From Nocardia sp. CC227C (lineage in GTDB: Bacteria > Actinomycetota > Actinomycetes > Mycobacteriales > Mycobacteriaceae), in NCBI RefSeq assembly GCF_030767025.1, contig NZ_JASITE010000016.1:62001-126000 (forward strand): DNA of 64,000 nt, given 5' to 3'. The notes beneath the pieces are model-generated. The model did no database searches and was not told the DNA's origin. It saw only the letters and a program-made list of their open reading frames with translations. The position numbers and the translations under genes were made by a program. Numbering within the stretch: the first letter of the stretch is position 1; every line of letters starts with the position of its first letter. Of this stretch, positions 40,518-47,782 are shown piece after piece.

Positions 40518-41723
40518 ATGACGGCCGCATCCCTGGAACCGCTGCTCTTCGACCCCTACGACTACGCCGTCCACGCCGACCCGTACCCGCTGTACCGGCG
40601 GCTGCGGGCCGAGGCGCCGCTCTACCACAATCCCGAGCTGGGCTTCTGGGCGCTGTCCCGGCACGCCGACGTCTCGGCCGGGTTCCGCGACAGTACCGGC
40701 CTCTCCAGCGGCAACGGGGTCTCCCTGGACCCGGCGGCGTGGGGGCCGCACGCCCACCGCACCATGTCCTTCCTTGCCATGGACGATCCCGCGCATCTGC
40801 GCCTGCGCAAGCTCGTCTACCAGGGCTTCACGCCGCGCCGGGTCACCGAGATGGGCGACCGCATCCGGGAGATCACGCTGCGGCACCTCGAACCGGCCCT
40901 GGCCCGAACCGATTTCGACTGGATCGACGACGTCGCGGGGCGGCTGCCCATGGACGTCATCTCCGAACTGCTCGGGGTCCCCGAGGTCGACCGCGCCGAA
41001 ATCCGGCGCATGGCCGACCTTCTGGTGCACCGCGAGGACGGCGTGCTCGACATTCCGCCCGCCGCCATGGACGCCGCCCTGCATCTGGCCGGGTACTACG
41101 CCGAGATGGTCGCGCAGCGCCGTCGTTCCCGCACCGCCGATCTGACCTCGGCGCTGCTCGACGCCGACGCCGACGGCGACCGGCTCACCGACGAGGAGAT
41201 CATCGGCTTCATGTTCCTCATGGTGGTGGCGGGCAACGAGACCACCACCAAACTCCTCGGCAACGCCCTGTACTGGGCGGCGCGCCATCCCGAGCAGTAC
41301 GCCAAGGTGGCCGCCCATCCCGAACTGGTACCGGCTTGGGTCGAGGAGACCTTGCGCTACGACGCCTCCACCCAGATCCTGGCCCGCACCGCCACCGCGG
41401 AGCTGAGCTACGCGGGCGGCACCATCCCGGCCGGAGCCAAGGTGCTGCTGCTCATCGGCGCGGCCAATCGCGACGACGCGGTCTTCCACGAGCCCGACCG
41501 CTACGACATCGAGCGCGCCGACAAGGGCGGGCTCATCAGTTTCGGCCGCGGCGTGCACTTCTGCCTGGGCGCGCACCTGGCACGGCTGGAGGCGGAGATC
41601 GTGCTGCGCGAATTCGCCGCCCGGGTGCGGGATTACGGCGTGGACGAGGCCGGGAGTGTGCGGGTGCACTCCATCAATGTGCGTGGTTTCGCGAAACTGC
41701 CCGTCACGGTGGAGGTTCGGTAA
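40518..41723 (+). CDS. cyp123: Cytochrome P450, CYP123-like
   Basis: 401 aa; ATG 40518 with GGAGGT upstream. It reads closely with M. tuberculosis CYP123: LFDPYDYAVHADPYPLYRRLRAEAPLYHNPE, FRDSTGLSSGNGVSLDP, MSFLAMDDPAHLRLRKLVYQGFTPRRVTEM, I-helix FMFLMVVAGNETTTKLLGNALYWAARHP, VEETLRYDASTQILART, and FGRGVHFCLGAHLARLEAEI with haem Cys349. CYP123 has no established substrate; its conserved place beside cyp51, aldA and the ferredoxin suggests sterol or terpenoid oxidation. It starts the plus-strand operon cyp123-SDR-ferredoxin-NTF2-like-422 aa protein-fadD, with 1-base overlap to the next gene. Confidence 0.92.
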   Translation: MTAASLEPLLFDPYDYAVHADPYPLYRRLRAEAPLYHNPELGFWALSRHADVSAGFRDSTGLSSGNGVSLDPAAWGPHAHRTMSFLAMDDPAHLRLRKLVYQGFTPRRVTEMGDRIREITLRHLEPALARTDFDWIDDVAGRLPMDVISELLGVPEVDRAEIRRMADLLVHREDGVLDIPPAAMDAALHLAGYYAEMVAQRRRSRTADLTSALLDADADGDRLTDEEIIGFMFLMVVAGNETTTKLLGNALYWAARHPEQYAKVAAHPELVPAWVEETLRYDASTQILARTATAELSYAGGTIPAGAKVLLLIGAANRDDAVFHEPDRYDIERADKGGLISFGRGVHFCLGAHLARLEAEIVLREFAARVRDYGVDEAGSVRVHSINVRGFAKLPVTVEVR

Positions 41724-42514
41724 TGCCCCGATTCGCACCCCATCCCGCGCGCCGACCGGCGCTGATCGCCGGAGCCTCCTCCGGCATCGGCGCGGCCACA
41801 GCGCTCACCCTGGCCGAGCTCGGCCATCCGGTCGCGCTCGGCGCGCGCCGGGTCGACCAGTGCGAGGAACTGGCGGGCAAGATCCGCGCCGACGGCGGTG
41901 AGGCCGTCGCCCATCGGCTCGACGTCACCGACGGCGCGTCCGTCGACGCGTTCGCGACCGCCGCCGAGAACGAGCTCGGTCCGGTCGAGATCGTCGTCTC
42001 CGGAGCCGGTGACCTGGAGTTCGGCCGGATCCACGCCACCGATCCGGATGTGTTCGACCAGCAGTTGCGCGTCCACCTCGGCGGTGCGCAGCGGCTGGCA
42101 CACCGGCTGCTGCCCGGCATGATCGAACGCCGACGCGGCGATTTCGTGGTGATCGGCTCCGACTGCGCCGATCGGCCCCGCCCCGGCATGGCCGCCTACA
42201 ACGCCGCCAAGATCGGGGCGGAAACCCTGGCGCGCCAACTCCGGATGGAATTGGAGGGCACCGGTGTGCGCGCCTCGGTGGTGCGGCCCGGCCAGACGCT
42301 CACCGGCATGGGGATGAACGCCGCGCCCGAGGTGGTCGGGCCGCTGCTGGAGGACTGGGTGAAGTGGGGCTTCGCCCGGCATTCGCACTTCCTGCGCGCC
42401 ACCGATATCGCGGCCGCCGTCGCCGCCGTGGTCGGCACACCGCGCGGGGCGCATCTGGTGCTGGTGGAGGTGCAGCCGGAAGCGCCGCTCACCTCGGACG
42501 ACGGGAGCCGGTGA
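41723..42514 (+). CDS. Short-chain dehydrogenase/reductase of the cyp123 operon
   Basis: 263 aa. ATG 41723 overlaps the cyp123 stop by one base and has GGAGG at about 41711. Cofactor motif ALIAGASSGIGAATALTLAELGHPVALGARRVDQCEEL (basic Arg-Arg after beta-2, suggesting NADPH). VVSGAGDLEFG replaces the common NNAG. The active site is VVIGSDCADRPRPGMAAYNAAKIGAETLAR (YxxxK), with Asp where the catalytic Ser region usually has S-S. It corresponds to Rv0765c of M. tuberculosis. Possible role: oxidation or reduction of the CYP123 or CYP51 product. Confidence 0.9.
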   Translation: MPRFAPHPARRPALIAGASSGIGAATALTLAELGHPVALGARRVDQCEELAGKIRADGGEAVAHRLDVTDGASVDAFATAAENELGPVEIVVSGAGDLEFGRIHATDPDVFDQQLRVHLGGAQRLAHRLLPGMIERRRGDFVVIGSDCADRPRPGMAAYNAAKIGAETLARQLRMELEGTGVRASVVRPGQTLTGMGMNAAPEVVGPLLEDWVKWGFARHSHFLRATDIAAAVAAVVGTPRGAHLVLVEVQPEAPLTSDDGSR

Positions 42515-42717
42515 TGCGTCTCGTCGTGGATCTCGATCTCTGCCAGGGGCATGCGGTCTGCCAGGACGAGGCCCCGGAGCTGTTCGACGTGCCCAAACAG
42601 GGGCAGGTGCGGATTCTGCGCGCCGACCCCGGTGCCGATCTGGAAGCGGCCCGCCTGGCCGTCCGCTACTGCCCGACCCAGGCGCTGTCCCTGGTCGACG
42701 ATCACAAGGAGCCGTAA
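42514..42717 (+). CDS. 3Fe-4S-type ferredoxin of CYP51
   Basis: 67 aa. Cluster ligands are Cys10, Cys16 and Cys53 (CQGHAVC and RYCPTQ); His13 replaces the second cysteine of the usual CxxCxxC, the same CxxHxxC pattern as in the CYP51-linked ferredoxin Rv0763c of M. tuberculosis (68 aa). It passes single electrons from a reductase to P450s. Start and stop overlap the neighbours (ATGA with the SDR; the next ATG overlaps its TAA). Here it is linked to CYP123, while cyp51 lies about 15 kb away, so it may serve several P450s of the window. Confidence 0.93.
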   Translation: MRLVVDLDLCQGHAVCQDEAPELFDVPKQGQVRILRADPGADLEAARLAVRYCPTQALSLVDDHKEP

Positions 42718-43265
42718 TGCCTTTCCCCCGTGCAGAACTCGATGAGATGGTGCGCCGCTGGGTGGAGGAGAACCAGCGCTGCGAGGCCCTCGGTGACTGG
42801 AAGCCCTTGGCGCACTTCTACACCGAGGACGCCACCTACGGCTGGAACTACGGCCCGCAGCAGGAATTCATGGCCGTCGGCCGCGACGAGATCCGCGATA
42901 TCGCGCTCGGCCAGGAGATGTTCGGGCTGGAGGGCTGGACCTACCCGTATCAGGAATTCGTCGTCGACGACCGCAGCGGCAGCGTCATCGGCCTCTGGAA
43001 GCAGGTCAACGAGAAGCACCGGTCCGACGGGCGGCCCTACAGCCCGGAGGGCATCGGCGGCAGCTGGTTCCGCTACGCCGGGGACTTCCAATGGTCCTGG
43101 CAGCGTGACTTCTTCGACTTCGGCAATGTGTCGGCGCTGTTCGTGGAGATGATGACCGACAACGCGCTCTCGCCCGGCATGCGGAAGCGCATCGAGCGGT
43201 CCGTGTCCGGGCAGCCGCTGCCCGGCTGGTATCCGGTCGGCAAGGGGCCGGTTCCGCAATGGTGA
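42717..43265 (+). CDS. SnoaL/NTF2-like protein, counterpart of Rv0762c
   Basis: 182 aa. The sequence shows a cone-type NTF2-like fold: an N-terminal helix (PRAELDEMVRRWVEENQRCEALGDWKPLAHFYTEDATYGWNYGP), then beta strands (GLEGWTYPYQEFVVDDRSGSVIGLWKQV, GGSWFRYAGDFQWSWQRDFFD). Aromatic residues would line a hydrophobic pocket. Length and position, right after the ferredoxin, match Rv0762c. Such proteins may be isomerases or hydrolases or may only bind a ligand; no activity is proven. Its stop overlaps the next start by 7 bases. Confidence 0.8.
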   Translation: MPFPRAELDEMVRRWVEENQRCEALGDWKPLAHFYTEDATYGWNYGPQQEFMAVGRDEIRDIALGQEMFGLEGWTYPYQEFVVDDRSGSVIGLWKQVNEKHRSDGRPYSPEGIGGSWFRYAGDFQWSWQRDFFDFGNVSALFVEMMTDNALSPGMRKRIERSVSGQPLPGWYPVGKGPVPQW

Positions 43266-44527
43266 CAACCGTTCCCAGCCGCTTCGACAGCCTCTCCCGC
43301 GCGGAGCTGGCCGTGCTGGTGCCGGAACTGCTGCTGTGCGGGCATCTCATCGACCGCTCCGGCATGGCGCACACCATCGCCGCCTTCGGACGCGAGGGGA
43401 TGACGGCGGTCGCCATCGAGGAGTGGGCGCTGGCCAGCCCGGTCTACTCGCGGCGCATGCGCGAGGCGCTGCGCATTCCGGGTGACGGCGTGGACGCCGT
43501 CTTCAAGGCCATGCAGTTGGATATCGGCGCGCCACCGCAGTTCATGGACTTCCGGTACCGGGTGATCGACCACGACCACGGCGAATTCCATCTCGACCAC
43601 TGCGGCGCGCTGGCCGATGTGGAACCCATGGGGGAGGACTACGTGGTGGCCATGTGCCACCACATCGAGGACCCCACCTTCGACGCCACGGCGCTGGCGA
43701 CCAATCCGCGCATCCGGGTGCGGCCCGTGCACCGGCCGCCGCGAGTGCCCGCCGACCGGCATCCGGTGTGCGCCTGGACCGTCACCATCGACGACGACCA
43801 TACGCCGCCGACACCGCCCGCCAATGCCGCCCGCACCGCGAATTCCCGTGCGGCGCTGCTGGAATTGCCGCCCATCGACCGGGCCGGGCCGGGGCTGCAC
43901 GACTACGCGGGGCCGCTGCTCGCCGATCTGCGCTTCGGCGACTTCTCCCGGTCGGCACTGGTCCGGATGGCCGACGAGGTGTGCCTGCAACACCACCTGC
44001 TGACCCTGGGCTTCCGGGTCGCACTGGCCGAGCGCGCCGACGAGCCGACCGCGCTGGCCATCGCGCGCAAGCAGTTCACCGGTATCGCCGGACTCACCGC
44101 CGAGCGCATCCGGCGCGCCCTGGATCTCGGCGACGACATGGCGGCACTGGCGAAGGTGCTGCGCCTGCATCCGGCCTGGAATCCGGCGGCCTACGTGGGT
44201 GTCGAGGTGGCGGTCGAGACCGTCGTCGGAGCCCAGGCGGTGGAACTGCGACTGCGTCGTGACTGCGACGCCGTCGCCGACGGCGCGTGGCCCGCACTGC
44301 TCGCCCCCGACCATCTGGAACCCCTCGACGCCATGGCACGCGGCGTGAACCCGCGCCTGCACACCCGCGTGCGCGCGGCCGACGACGATCTGCTCGTCGT
44401 CGAGATAGCCATGGCCGCGACGCCGTTCCGGGAGGCGAGCGAGGTGGCCGTCACCCGGTTCAGCACCGGCGCGGACTTCACCTTCACCGAACACGGCAGC
44501 ACCCCGCTGCCGCTCACCACCGGATAG
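43259..44527 (+). CDS. Uncharacterised 422-aa protein with conserved-looking His/Cys clusters
   Basis: I do not recognise a named family. The N-terminal third is helical (LSRAELAVLVPELLLCGHLIDRSGMAHTIAAFG). The centre contains MDFRYRVIDHDHGEFHLDHCGALADVEPMGED (His105, His107, His111, His114, Cys115) and VVAMCHHIEDPTFDATAL (Cys133, His134, His135), a dense set of potential metal or haem ligands. The C-terminal half is alanine- and leucine-rich and ends with a beta-like segment. ATG 43259 overlaps the preceding gene by 7 bases, and the acyl-CoA synthetase starts 18 bases after the stop, so it is certainly translated as part of the P450/ferredoxin/fadD operon. A metal-dependent enzyme of the same pathway is the natural guess. 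Confidence 0.8.
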   Translation: MVTTVPSRFDSLSRAELAVLVPELLLCGHLIDRSGMAHTIAAFGREGMTAVAIEEWALASPVYSRRMREALRIPGDGVDAVFKAMQLDIGAPPQFMDFRYRVIDHDHGEFHLDHCGALADVEPMGEDYVVAMCHHIEDPTFDATALATNPRIRVRPVHRPPRVPADRHPVCAWTVTIDDDHTPPTPPANAARTANSRAALLELPPIDRAGPGLHDYAGPLLADLRFGDFSRSALVRMADEVCLQHHLLTLGFRVALAERADEPTALAIARKQFTGIAGLTAERIRRALDLGDDMAALAKVLRLHPAWNPAAYVGVEVAVETVVGAQAVELRLRRDCDAVADGAWPALLAPDHLEPLDAMARGVNPRLHTRVRAADDDLLVVEIAMAATPFREASEVAVTRFSTGADFTFTEHGSTPLPLTTG

Positions 44528-44545
44528 ACCAGAAAGCGACAAGCC

Positions 44546-46159
44546 ATGGCGTGCAATTTCGCCGACCTGTACGAGCATTCCGTCGACGCCATGCCGGATC
44601 GGGTCGCCGTCATCCAGGGCGACCGGCGGCGCACCTTCGCAGAACTCGAGCGGCGCGCCAATCGGCTCGCCCACCATCTCGCCGCTGCCGGCGCCGGACC
44701 CGGCACCCATATCGGCTTCCTCATGCACAACAGCGTCGAGACGCTGGAGACGCTGATCGCCTGCTTCAAGATCCGCGCCGTACCCATCAATATCAACTAC
44801 CGGTACCGGGCCGACGAGCTGCGCTACGTCTTCGACAACGCCGACCTCGAGATGGTGGTGCACCACCGCTGCTACGCGCCGCTGGTCGACGAGGTGCGCC
44901 CGCAGGTGCCGTCGCTGCGGCACGCGTTGGTGGTCGAGGACGATCAGGGCGGCGACGGGGTGGTGAGCACCTCGGTGCCCTACGAGCAGGCTCTCGAGAA
45001 TGGTTCGCCGGAACGGGATTTCGGGCCGCGCAGTCCCGACGACCTGTTCCTGATGTACACCGGCGGCACCACCGGCCTGCCCAAGGGCGTCATGTGGCGG
45101 CAGGAGGACATGTGGCGCGTGCTCGGCGGCGGCATCGACTTCTACACCGGCGAACCCGTCGCCGACGAGTACCAGCAGTCCCGCACCGGCGCGGCGGGGG
45201 ACCAGGCCATCTGGTTCATCCTGCCGCCGCTCATCCACGCGGCCGCCATGATGCCCACCTTCACCGCGCTCTGGTCGGGCAATGCGGTGATTGTCGAACC
45301 GCGCTTCGATCCGGCGCGGGTCTGGCGGGTGGTGGCCGCGGAGCGGCCGCAGGTGCTGGTCATCACCGGGGACGCCATGGCGCGGCCGCTGCTGGACGCG
45401 TACCGGTCCGAACCCGCCGATGTCTCCGCGCTGTGGGTGATCGCCTCCGGGGCGGCGCTGCTGTCGCAGCCGGTGAAGAACGAACTGCTCGCCACCTTCC
45501 CCTCGAAGATGGTGTCGGATTCCATCGGCTCCTCCGAAACCGGCTTCGGCGGTATCGGATTCGCGCAGCAGGTCGACGATCCGACGCGCGGGCCGCGGGT
45601 GAATGTCGGCCGCGGGGCGATGGTGGTGGACGACGCCGGGCGGCCCGTCGCGCCCGGCGGTGCGGGTTGGGTGGCCAAGACCGGCAATGTGCCCATCGGC
45701 TACTACAAGGATCCGGCCAAGACGGACAAGCTGTTCCGCACCGTCGACGGGGTGCGCATGGTCATCACCGACGATCGCGCCAGGGTGGAGGAGGACGGCT
45801 CGGTCACCCTGCTGGGGCGCGGGAACATGGTGGTCAACAGCGGTGGGGAGAAGGTGTTCGCCGAGGAGGTGGAGGCCATAGTCAAGGCACACGAATCGGT
45901 GTACGACGCCATCGTGATCGGCGTTCCGCACGAGCGGTGGGGACAGCAGGTCGCCGCCGTGGTCTCCACCGCCGACGGGGGTGTGGATTTCGCGGCCCTC
46001 GAGCGGCACGTGCGCGCACATCTGGCCGGGTACAAGCTGCCGCGGCGGGTCTGGGTGGCCGAGACGGTGGTGCGCACGCCGAGCGGCAAACCCGACTATC
46101 GCTGGGCCAAGGAATACGCCGCGTCGCGCACGCCCGATTACGAGGTCGTATCCCGGTGA
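44546..46159 (+). CDS. fadD19: Acyl-CoA synthetase, FadD19-like
   Basis: 537 aa. AMP-binding motif MYTGGTTGLPKGVMWRQEDMWRVLGGGIDFYTGEP (from about residue 169); SDSIGSSETGFGG; KTGNVPIGYYKDPAKTDKLFRT; LLGRGNMVVNSGGEKVFAEEVE; and the catalytic-lysine tail VVRTPSGKPDYRWAKEY. The insertion VMWRxEDxxRVL and the TGDAMARPLLDA segment are those of FadD19 (Rv3515c), which activates C24-branched or cholesterol-derived side-chain acids. It makes an acyl-CoA thioester using ATP. Last gene of the cyp123 operon. The FadD19 versus FadD17 type assignment is from memory of the sequences. Confidence 0.8.
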   Translation: MACNFADLYEHSVDAMPDRVAVIQGDRRRTFAELERRANRLAHHLAAAGAGPGTHIGFLMHNSVETLETLIACFKIRAVPININYRYRADELRYVFDNADLEMVVHHRCYAPLVDEVRPQVPSLRHALVVEDDQGGDGVVSTSVPYEQALENGSPERDFGPRSPDDLFLMYTGGTTGLPKGVMWRQEDMWRVLGGGIDFYTGEPVADEYQQSRTGAAGDQAIWFILPPLIHAAAMMPTFTALWSGNAVIVEPRFDPARVWRVVAAERPQVLVITGDAMARPLLDAYRSEPADVSALWVIASGAALLSQPVKNELLATFPSKMVSDSIGSSETGFGGIGFAQQVDDPTRGPRVNVGRGAMVVDDAGRPVAPGGAGWVAKTGNVPIGYYKDPAKTDKLFRTVDGVRMVITDDRARVEEDGSVTLLGRGNMVVNSGGEKVFAEEVEAIVKAHESVYDAIVIGVPHERWGQQVAAVVSTADGGVDFAALERHVRAHLAGYKLPRRVWVAETVVRTPSGKPDYRWAKEYAASRTPDYEVVSR

Positions 46160-46195
46160 TCGGGATACATGTCCGGAACCCTGTACGAGAGCAAT

Positions 46196-46211
46196 GAGAA
46201 CCTGTTCTAAT
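46196..46211 (+). promoter_or_regulatory. KstR-type operator overlapping a -10 element of a probable leaderless promoter
   Basis: GAGAACCTGTTCTA (46196-46209) matches the extended KstR palindrome at 11 of 12 positions. Its right arm overlaps TCTAAT (46206-46211), a good -10 hexamer six bases before ATG 46218. That spacing places the transcription start at or next to the ATG, so the mRNA would be leaderless and a bound repressor would block it directly. Confidence 0.6.
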
Positions 46212-46217
46212 TCCATT

Positions 46218-46928
46218 ATGGTGGAGGCCCATACCGTTCTCGGCGAACAAGTCCGCATACCGGTGCAGATCCGCGCGGCGGACGCCGGTTCCGCACTCTT
46301 CCCGGTCGACGCCGGGGCGGCCCGGCTGCTGCTCGCGGCCACCGGGCTGGAACCGGTTACCGTGCTCGGCCGGGCGCTGTGCAACCTCGCCTTCGTGCGC
46401 TACGTCGACGGCGATCTGGGCCCCTATCACGAATTCGCCTTCTCGCTCATGGCGCGCCAGCCCGGCCGCAAGGGCAGCACCGGCGCGTACATCCACTGGC
46501 TGCCGGTGAACCAGAGCTTCACCTGCGCGGCGGGACAGGAGATCTGGGGCTTCCCCAAACTCATGGCCGACATCGACATCACGCCGACCCGGCGCGGTCA
46601 TCGCTGTGAGGTGGCGGTGGACGGCCGGAAGGTCTTGGCGCTCACCGTTTCCGACGGCGTGCCCGCGCCCGGCGGTGCGGGCGGAGCGTCCATCGACGCC
46701 TACACCCACCGTGACGGCGTCCTGCGCCGCACCCCCTGGGTGATGAATCCGGGCGGGGTGCGCATGCGGCCCGGCGGCGTCCGCCTCGAACTCGGCGATC
46801 ACCCCGTCGCCGACGAGCTGCGCTCGCTCGGGCTGCCCCGCTCCGCCCTCTTCGCCAGCCGAATCGGCTCGCTGCGAATGACTTTCGCCGACGCCACCAC
46901 GGTACTGCCCTCCCGGGAGAACTCATGA
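46218..46928 (+). CDS. Acetoacetate-decarboxylase-fold protein
   Basis: 236 aa from ATG 46218; no ribosome-binding site precedes it, consistent with a leaderless message. The ADC-like beta-barrel is recognisable from ALCNLAFVRYVDGDLGPYHEFAFSLMARQPG, then GAYIHWLPVNQSFTCAAGQEIWGFPKLMADIDI, where the EIWGFPK block is the family signature (the lysine is the Schiff-base residue in true decarboxylases). C-terminal AYTHRDGVLRRTPWVMNPGGVRMRPGG completes the barrel. Many family members are not decarboxylases. The start of the next SDR overlaps its stop by 4 bases; a KstR-type box lies directly upstream. Confidence 0.85.
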   Translation: MVEAHTVLGEQVRIPVQIRAADAGSALFPVDAGAARLLLAATGLEPVTVLGRALCNLAFVRYVDGDLGPYHEFAFSLMARQPGRKGSTGAYIHWLPVNQSFTCAAGQEIWGFPKLMADIDITPTRRGHRCEVAVDGRKVLALTVSDGVPAPGGAGGASIDAYTHRDGVLRRTPWVMNPGGVRMRPGGVRLELGDHPVADELRSLGLPRSALFASRIGSLRMTFADATTVLPSRENS

Positions 46929-47695
46929 CCAAGACAGCACTCGTCACCGGTGCGGCCAGCGGCATGGGCCGCATGGTCGCCCAGCGCCTGGCCGCCGCGG
47001 GCCACACCGTCGCCGCCCTGGACCTCGATGGCGAGGGGCTCGCCGAGACCGCGCGGCGCTCCCCGAACATGCACACCTACACCTGCGACGTCTCCGACAC
47101 CGATCAGGTGTTCGGCGTGGTGGAGAAGGTGCGCGCCGAACTCGGCACCCTCGACCACGTGGTGCACGCCGCGGGCATGTGCCACGTCCACGCTTCCGCG
47201 CTCGACCACGATGTGGCGCAGATCCGGAAGATGATGGACGTCAACTACATCGGCACCGTGAACATGTGCCAGGCCGTCATTCCGGCCATGAAGCAGGCGC
47301 GCACCGGCACCGTGGTGCTGTTCGCGTCGGTGGCGGGCTGGCTGCCCTCACCCGGCATGGCGGGGTATTCGGCGTCGAAGTTCGCGGTCGTCGGATTCGT
47401 GGAGAGCCTGTCCTACGAACTGCGTGACAGCGGCGTGCGCCTGCTGGCGATCTGCCCGCCCATGGTGGAAACGCCCTTCCTGGAGAAGGTTCGGAAGGAG
47501 AACGCCTCCGTCCTCGGCGGTGCGGGCGGCATGAGCCCGGAAGGCGTGGTGGACGCGCTCGAGCAGGCGCTCGCCAAGCCGACGAGTCCGCTGTTCGTTT
47601 TCCCGGGCCAGGCCAAACCCACCTACTACGCCCGGCGCTTCATCCCCGGGGCGCTGCGCAAGCTGGTCGCCAGCAAGGTCAAGCCGGTCGACTGA
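46925..47695 (+). CDS. Short-chain dehydrogenase/reductase
   Basis: 256 aa; ATGA overlap with the preceding gene. Cofactor motif ALVTGAASGMGRMVAQRLAAAGHTVAALDLDGEGL (Asp after beta-2, NAD type), HAAGMCHVH, active site VLFASVAGWLPSPGMAGYSASKFAVVGFVESLSYELRDSGVRLLAICPPMVETPF (Ser, YxxxK). The C-terminus with KPTYYARRFIPGALRKLVASK is basic and may touch a membrane or substrate lid. Co-transcribed with the ADC-fold gene; probably under the same KstR-type control. A convergent terminator follows. Confidence 0.92.
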   Translation: MTKTALVTGAASGMGRMVAQRLAAAGHTVAALDLDGEGLAETARRSPNMHTYTCDVSDTDQVFGVVEKVRAELGTLDHVVHAAGMCHVHASALDHDVAQIRKMMDVNYIGTVNMCQAVIPAMKQARTGTVVLFASVAGWLPSPGMAGYSASKFAVVGFVESLSYELRDSGVRLLAICPPMVETPFLEKVRKENASVLGGAGGMSPEGVVDALEQALAKPTSPLFVFPGQAKPTYYARRFIPGALRKLVASKVKPVD

Positions 47696-47703
47696 GCACG
47701 CGC

Positions 47704-47733
47704 GGCATCCGTTCTGTGCTCCGGACGGATGCC
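47704..47733. terminator. Hairpin between convergent SDR and ABC exporter genes
   Basis: GGCATCCG (47704-47711) pairs with CGGATGCC (47726-47733) over a 14-base loop; CGC/GCG pairs can extend it past one bulged base. It sits 9 bases after the SDR stop, between two converging genes, so bidirectional termination is likely. Confidence 0.6.
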
Positions 47734-47782
47734 ACGCGTCGGCGCCGGGCGGCCTGGCTCGACAGCCGCCCGGCGTCGAACC

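Noticed and set aside
46163..46176. GGATACATGTCCGG as another TetR operator before the ADC-fold gene
   Set aside because: It has the palindrome centre ACATGT rather than ACACGTGT and matches too few positions of the 14-mer.
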